A stretch of DNA of 17,998 bases. Origin: Lachnospiraceae bacterium (GTDB lineage: Bacteria; Bacillota; Clostridia; Lachnospirales; Lachnospiraceae). Position numbers and translations under genes: made by a program. Positions 14,133-17,998 of the stretch are shown here, piece after piece. Where the stretch lies: positions 1 through 17,998 of the forward strand of contig CAAGFP010000079.1 in assembly GCA_900769175.1 (NCBI GenBank). The letters are read 5' to 3'. Each line of letters opens with the position of its first letter. Positions within the stretch are counted from its first letter, which is position 1. Under the pieces are notes generated by a model. The model was not told the origin of the DNA. It ran no database searches and worked only from the letters and a program-made list of their open reading frames with translations.

Positions 14133-14165
14133 AAAGGCAATGGTGCTAAATACCATTGCCTTTTT
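14133..14165 (+). terminator. Terminator-like hairpin before the second transporter operon
   Basis: AAAGGCAATGGT (14133-14144) pairs perfectly with ACCATTGCCTTT (14152-14163), with a 7-base loop and a T-run 14161-14165. It lies about 100 bases after the cyclodeaminase-like gene, so it may end that operon. For transcripts begun at 14130 it would form the extreme 5' end. Confidence 0.82.
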
Positions 14166-14166
14166 G

Positions 14167-14217
14167 TTGTACATAAAAGTACAAAAAACAAAGTACCTTT
14201 AAAGGTACAAAAGGAGG
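14167..14217 (+). promoter_or_regulatory. Two GTAC-containing dyads leading into the ribosome binding site of the second potD
   Basis: TTGTAC-ATAAAA-GTACAA (14167-14184) is followed by the perfect palindrome GTACCTTT/AAAGGTAC (14193-14208), then AAAAGGAGG. The CCTTT of the palindrome can pair either with its own AAAGG or with the AAAGG of the ribosome binding site, so a translation switch is possible. As DNA they could also be protein-binding sites. Confidence 0.45.
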
Positions 14218-14222
14218 AAAAT

Positions 14223-15299
14223 ATGAAGATGAGAAAAATTGGAACATTGTTATTATCAATGACACTGGCATTAGGAATGCTTACCGGTTGTGGAGGTTCA
14301 TCAAAGGGAGATACATCGGCGGAAGCACCAAAGGAAACTAATGAGGTTAATTTAATAATATGGACCGAATATATTCCTGACAGTGTTATTGCAGGGTTTG
14401 AGGAAAAAACAGGAGTTAAGGTTAACATGACAACCTATGCAGCTGCTGATGAAATGCTTGCAAAAGTTAAATCATCAAAAGAGGGTACATATGACCTGAT
14501 TATTGCACCTGAGAACTATACTCCTATATTTAGCGGTGAAGGACTGCTTGAAGAATTGGATAAGAGCAAGATTACAAACATCGGAAACTTGGATACTACC
14601 CTTTTAGGAAGAGAAAATGATCCGGAAAATAAATATTCACTTCCGTATATGTTTGCATCAGCTGTAATTGCTGTTAATAAAGATGTGATCAAGGATGAAA
14701 TAACAAGTTATGCTGACTTGTTAAAACCGGAATATGAGGACACTATTGTTGCGATAGAAGACACAAGAGCAATGTACGCGATGGCTGCAATGGCTAAAGG
14801 ATATGATGCTAACGACACATCAGATGAAGCTCTTGCAGCAGTTGAAGAGTACTGGACAGAACTGTTTAAGAACGTACATGTATTTGACGGAACAAGTCCA
14901 AAGACAGAGATGATAAACGGAGAATGTCCTATCGGATTATTGTATGGTGCAGAAGCACTTTTAGCACAGAAGGAAATCCCTTCTATTGAATGTATTTATC
15001 CAACTGAAGGTGTATACATGGGTGCAGATGCAATGATGATTACAGCAAAGGGAGAAAACAAAGAAAATGCCTATAAACTTCTTGATTACATTTTAGATGC
15101 AGAAACAAGTGCATCAATTTCAAAAGAGTTCCCATATATTAATCCAAATGCTAAAGCATTGGAATTACTTGGGGAAGAATTTACAGGTAATGTTTTGACA
15201 AATCCTCCTGCTGACGCAAAGGAAAGATCATGTACGCTTACTGATATTGGTGATGAACTCAATAAAATAGTTGAGCTCTGGACTAAACTGAAAGGTTAA
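14223..15299 (+). CDS. potD: PotD-type substrate-binding lipoprotein, importer 2
   Basis: This 358-residue lipoprotein is the binding protein of the second importer. The signal peptide ends in MLTGC with Cys23 for lipid attachment, followed by a Gly/Ser/Ala-rich linker. The core motif LIIWTEYIPDSVIAGFEEKTG matches importer 1's binding protein and E. coli PotD. The ligand segments differ from copy 1: EDTRAM in place of DDYRAV, and YMGADAM in place of YVFLDNW, so the aromatic residue expected near position 255 of PotD is a glycine while the following Asp is kept. The two importers therefore probably prefer different ligands. The ribosome binding site AAAAGGAGG is strong. It is first in its operon, unlike copy 1, where the binding protein follows the permeases. 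Confidence 0.93.
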   Translation: MKMRKIGTLLLSMTLALGMLTGCGGSSKGDTSAEAPKETNEVNLIIWTEYIPDSVIAGFEEKTGVKVNMTTYAAADEMLAKVKSSKEGTYDLIIAPENYTPIFSGEGLLEELDKSKITNIGNLDTTLLGRENDPENKYSLPYMFASAVIAVNKDVIKDEITSYADLLKPEYEDTIVAIEDTRAMYAMAAMAKGYDANDTSDEALAAVEEYWTELFKNVHVFDGTSPKTEMINGECPIGLLYGAEALLAQKEIPSIECIYPTEGVYMGADAMMITAKGENKENAYKLLDYILDAETSASISKEFPYINPNAKALELLGEEFTGNVLTNPPADAKERSCTLTDIGDELNKIVELWTKLKG

Positions 15300-15306
15300 A
15301 TGAGTT

Positions 15307-16431
15307 ATGGAAGAGAGAGAAGTAATTGTAAGTTTAAAAAATGTAAATAAATATTATGGTGACAATCATGTCGTCAGAAATTTGAGCATTGATATTTACA
15401 AGGGCGAATTTCTTACCATTTTAGGATCTTCGGGGTGTGGTAAAACTACCACACTCCGTATGATTGCAGGATTTGAAACACAGTCTGACGGAGAAATTTT
15501 CGTTGATGGTAAAGAAGTACGAGATGAAGAACCATATGAGAGAGCGGTTAATACTGTTTTCCAGAATTATGCTCTTTTCCCACATATGACAATATATGAG
15601 AACATTGCTTTTGGGCTTAATATGAAGAAACTCCCTAAGGATGAAATTCAAAAGAAGGTTACACAGATTCTTGAGCTTGTACAGCTGAGTGGATTCGAAC
15701 AAAGAAAGCCTGATCAGTTATCCGGAGGACAAAAACAAAGGGTTGCCATCGCAAGGGCACTTGTTAATGAACCAAAGGTACTTCTACTGGATGAGCCTCT
15801 TGGAGCGCTTGATTTAAAGCTTAGAAAACAGATGCAGATTGAGCTTAAAAAGCTTCAAAGAAGACTGGGAATTACATTTGTATATGTTACGCACGATCAG
15901 GAAGAAGCTCTCACAATGAGTGATCGTATTGCGATAATGAATAAAGGAAATCTTGAACAGCTTTCCTACCCAAGAGATATATATGATAAGCCTTCAACTG
16001 AATTCGTTGCTGACTTTATCGGAGAATCTAATATTTTCTACGGAGTAGTAAGCGATATCAATGAACAGCATATAGGTGTAAGTTTAGAGAACGGTCACAT
16101 CATTGGAGATAAAAGTGATGTAAAGGAAGGAGAAATTGTATATGTATCTGTTAGACCTGAAAATACAAAGATTTCAGAAAAACCGTTTGAACATTTTACA
16201 TTAAGAGGAACAGTATCCGAACATATTTATGTAGGAAATATTATTAAAACAGTAGTTTCACTTCCAAATGAAAACCGAATCAAGTGTAGCACATTCTCAA
16301 AAGAAAATGTAACAAAAGTCGGTACAAAGGTTTATCTAGGATGGAGTGAAAAAGATGCTGTTGTAATAAAGTCACATAACGATTTTGTATTCAAGACTAT
16401 TGAAGATATTAGTTTTTCAAAAAAGGAGTAG
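15307..16431 (+). CDS. potA: PotA-type ABC transporter ATPase, importer 2
   Basis: This 374-residue ATPase drives the second importer. Walker A is GSSGCGKTT (40-48), the Q-loop is in NTVFQNYALFPH, the signature LSGGQKQR is at 138-145, Walker B is LLLDEP, and the switch His lies in VTHDQEEALTMSD. The C-terminal TOBE-type domain includes YVSVRPENTKIS. Nucleotide-domain segments are nearly identical to copy 1 at 8934-10043, while the C-terminal domain has diverged more, which would matter if a regulator such as P-II binds there. The ATG is seven bases after the potD stop. The likely ribosome binding site AAAGG lies within the end of potD. No P-II gene precedes this copy. Confidence 0.94.
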   Translation: MEEREVIVSLKNVNKYYGDNHVVRNLSIDIYKGEFLTILGSSGCGKTTTLRMIAGFETQSDGEIFVDGKEVRDEEPYERAVNTVFQNYALFPHMTIYENIAFGLNMKKLPKDEIQKKVTQILELVQLSGFEQRKPDQLSGGQKQRVAIARALVNEPKVLLLDEPLGALDLKLRKQMQIELKKLQRRLGITFVYVTHDQEEALTMSDRIAIMNKGNLEQLSYPRDIYDKPSTEFVADFIGESNIFYGVVSDINEQHIGVSLENGHIIGDKSDVKEGEIVYVSVRPENTKISEKPFEHFTLRGTVSEHIYVGNIIKTVVSLPNENRIKCSTFSKENVTKVGTKVYLGWSEKDAVVIKSHNDFVFKTIEDISFSKKE

Positions 16432-16434
16432 CCT

Positions 16435-17319
16435 ATGAAAAAAGAAAAGAAGAAAGGCACTTCAAAGGTTAAATCACAGGTTGCAAAATACACTATGATA
16501 TTGCCATTAGCTATATGGATGTATGTATTAGTAGCTATTCCGTTTATTTATATTATAGCTATTAGTTTTATGAATGCAGGCACATATGGAGGCGTAGAAT
16601 TAGGATTCAGCTTTAAGAATTATTTGGAAATATTAAATCCTTTATATTTAAAAACATTCTTAAAATCAATTGTTATGTCATTTGCAGTTACTGCAATATG
16701 TCTGTTTATTGCATATCCGTTTACGTACTTTATAACAAAAAAAAGCGAAGTAAAAAAGACAGTGTTTATGTCGTTAATAATGGTTCCATTCTGTGTCAGT
16801 ATGATAATCAGATTATTTATATGGATTAATCTTTTAAGAAGTGAAGGAATAGTAAATAGAATTATTATTTGGCTTGGTATAAGTGATGAACCATTGAAGC
16901 TTGTTTACAGTCTTACCGGAGCAATGATTGGATTAGTATATATGCTTCTTCCGTTTATGATTCTGCCTTTGTACAGTTCAATTGAAAAACTGGATAAATA
17001 TTTGCTTGAGGCGGCTTCTGATCTTGGTGCGAAACCACATATAGCCTTTTTAAAAGTGACACTTCCTCTTACAAAACCGGGAATATTTGCTGGGTGTGTA
17101 ATGGTATTTATCCCGGCACTTGGACTGTATTTTGTTACTGATCTTATGGGTGGAAGTAAAACTCTGGTAATAGGAAATCTAATTAAAAATCAGTTTATTA
17201 CGGCTAGAAACTGGCCGCTTGGAGCAGCAATGTCTGTGGTACTTATGATAATTACTGTTGTTTTACTGAAGGCTTATACTAAGGCAGGCGGCAGCATGGA
17301 TGACTTAAGTGGAATATAA
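16435..17319 (+). CDS. potB: PotB-type ABC transporter permease, importer 2
   Basis: This 294-residue inner-membrane permease has six predicted helices. The first is at about 20-42 (MILPLAIWMYVLVAIPFIY). The EAA loop is EAASDLGAKPHIAFLKVTLPL, with Glu at about 192, and LVIGNLIKNQFITARNWPLGAA lies near the end as in PotB proteins. The N-terminus is very Lys-rich (MKKEKKKGTSKVKSQ), consistent with a cytoplasmic start. It begins three bases after potA with AAAGGAG upstream, and is followed after 21 bases by potC. It resembles the importer 1 permease over its whole length. Confidence 0.93.
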   Translation: MKKEKKKGTSKVKSQVAKYTMILPLAIWMYVLVAIPFIYIIAISFMNAGTYGGVELGFSFKNYLEILNPLYLKTFLKSIVMSFAVTAICLFIAYPFTYFITKKSEVKKTVFMSLIMVPFCVSMIIRLFIWINLLRSEGIVNRIIIWLGISDEPLKLVYSLTGAMIGLVYMLLPFMILPLYSSIEKLDKYLLEAASDLGAKPHIAFLKVTLPLTKPGIFAGCVMVFIPALGLYFVTDLMGGSKTLVIGNLIKNQFITARNWPLGAAMSVVLMIITVVLLKAYTKAGGSMDDLSGI

Positions 17320-17340
17320 ACTGTAAGTGAAGGAGAGCTT

Positions 17341-17974
17341 ATGAGTCGAGAAAAAAAGATAAAAATTACTAATATATCAAGGAATATATTTATTGGACTA
17401 GTTTTGTTCTTTTTATATCTTCCAATTTTTATGGTAATTGTTTTCTCTTTTAATACATCCGAGATGAACATAGTATTTGAGGGATTTACATTAAAGTGGT
17501 ACGGTTCCTTTTTTACTAACAGAACGCTTATGGAATCATTACAGAATACATTAATAATAGCGGTCGTATCAACAATAATATCAGTTATTATTGGAACAAT
17601 CGGCGCAGTTGGATTAAATAAATACGACATTAAAGGAAAAAAGGTATTAGATCTTCTTTTATATGTCCCAATTGTAATACCTGAAATTGTATTAGGTGTG
17701 GCATTGCTTTCTATTTTCTCAATGATAAATATGGATATGGGATTATTTACAATAATTCTTGGACATGTAACATTTTGTATTCCGTTTGTTGTTATCTCTG
17801 TTAGGGCAAGACTTGCCGGATTTGATAAAAACCTTGAAGAGGCAGCTATGGATTTAGGAGCAAATCATTTTAATACATTTATGAAAGTTACGCTTCCTCT
17901 TATTTTACCGGGAGTAGTGTCAGGCGCTGTTTTATCGATTTCTCTTTCGCTTGATGATATAGTAATCAGCTTTT
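17341..17974 (+). CDS. potC: PotC-type ABC transporter permease, importer 2, truncated by the contig end
   Basis: 211 residues of the second permease of importer 2 are visible. The first membrane helix is at about 16-38, the EAA loop is EAAMDLGANHFNTFMKVTLPL with Glu at about 167, and the visible part ends in SLSLDDIVISF. The homologue at 10970-11767 continues SIDDVIISYFVYGQ for about 50 more residues, so the last part is missing. The apparent TAG stop at 17974-17976 is not real: its T is genomic but A and G are the first bases of sequencing adapter. This is therefore a partial gene, not a pseudogene. The ribosome binding site AAGGAG (17330-17335) fits the ATG at 17341. Confidence 0.92.
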
Positions 17975-17998
17975 AGATCGGAAGAGCGTCGTGTAGGG
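17975..17998. other. Illumina adapter sequence at the contig end (artefact)
   Basis: The last 24 bases begin AGATCGGAAGAGCGTCG and end TGTAGGG. This is the standard Illumina TruSeq adapter read-through sequence, continuous to the window edge. It is not genomic and should be trimmed. It creates a false stop codon in the last gene. Confidence 0.97.

Noticed and set aside
17341..17976. The last potC as a complete short gene or a pseudogene
   Set aside because: The stop codon is made by adapter bases, so the gene is simply cut by the contig end.

Overview
The window is AT-rich, has strong AGGAGG-type ribosome binding sites, some GTG and TTG starts, a CIRCE element and many intrinsic terminators. 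Together with the protein families, this points to an anaerobic Firmicute of the Clostridia, most likely Lachnospiraceae-like. The taxonomic call is an inference from style, not from a marker gene. No rRNA, tRNA, CRISPR array or insertion sequence was seen. The last 24 bases are Illumina adapter, so the window ends at a contig edge inside a gene.

Layout. Positions 1-2820 hold unrelated housekeeping units: the tail of an unknown gene, a methyl-accepting chemotaxis protein (346-1764), and a small heat-shock protein (1950-2432) with its own sigma-A promoter overlapped by a CIRCE operator. A short independent transcription unit (2559-2818) follows; it encodes only three micro-ORFs, each with a ribosome binding site, between a promoter and a terminator.

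Positions 2960-8403 form a tight six-gene operon: circularly permuted ATP-grasp, alpha-E protein, transglutaminase-like protease, two consecutive succinylglutamate desuccinylase/aspartoacylase (M14-type) proteins, and a LuxR-type regulator with a GAF-like N-terminus. The first M14 protein keeps its zinc and catalytic residues and the second has lost them. Positions 8560-14035 form a second operon: a P-II signalling protein with an enlarged, tyrosine-free T-loop, a complete PotABCD-type importer, and an ornithine cyclodeaminase/mu-crystallin family protein that appears to lack the cyclodeaminase catalytic Asp. From 14223 a third operon repeats the importer in a different gene order (potD-potA-potB-potC) and runs off the contig.

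How it may work together (inference). The importers would bring in a polyamine-like or amine-conjugate substrate. The ATP-grasp/alpha-E/transglutaminase set and the M14 pair would make or break amide bonds on it, the cyclodeaminase-like protein would do an NAD(P)-dependent imine/amine step, and P-II would tie uptake to nitrogen status. Both transporter operons have a matching upstream block at the same distance (28 bp) from an identical TTGAAA -35 box, so they are probably co-regulated, plausibly by the adjacent LuxR-type protein. All three operons carry a terminator-like hairpin between their likely promoter region and first start codon, which suggests leader attenuation.
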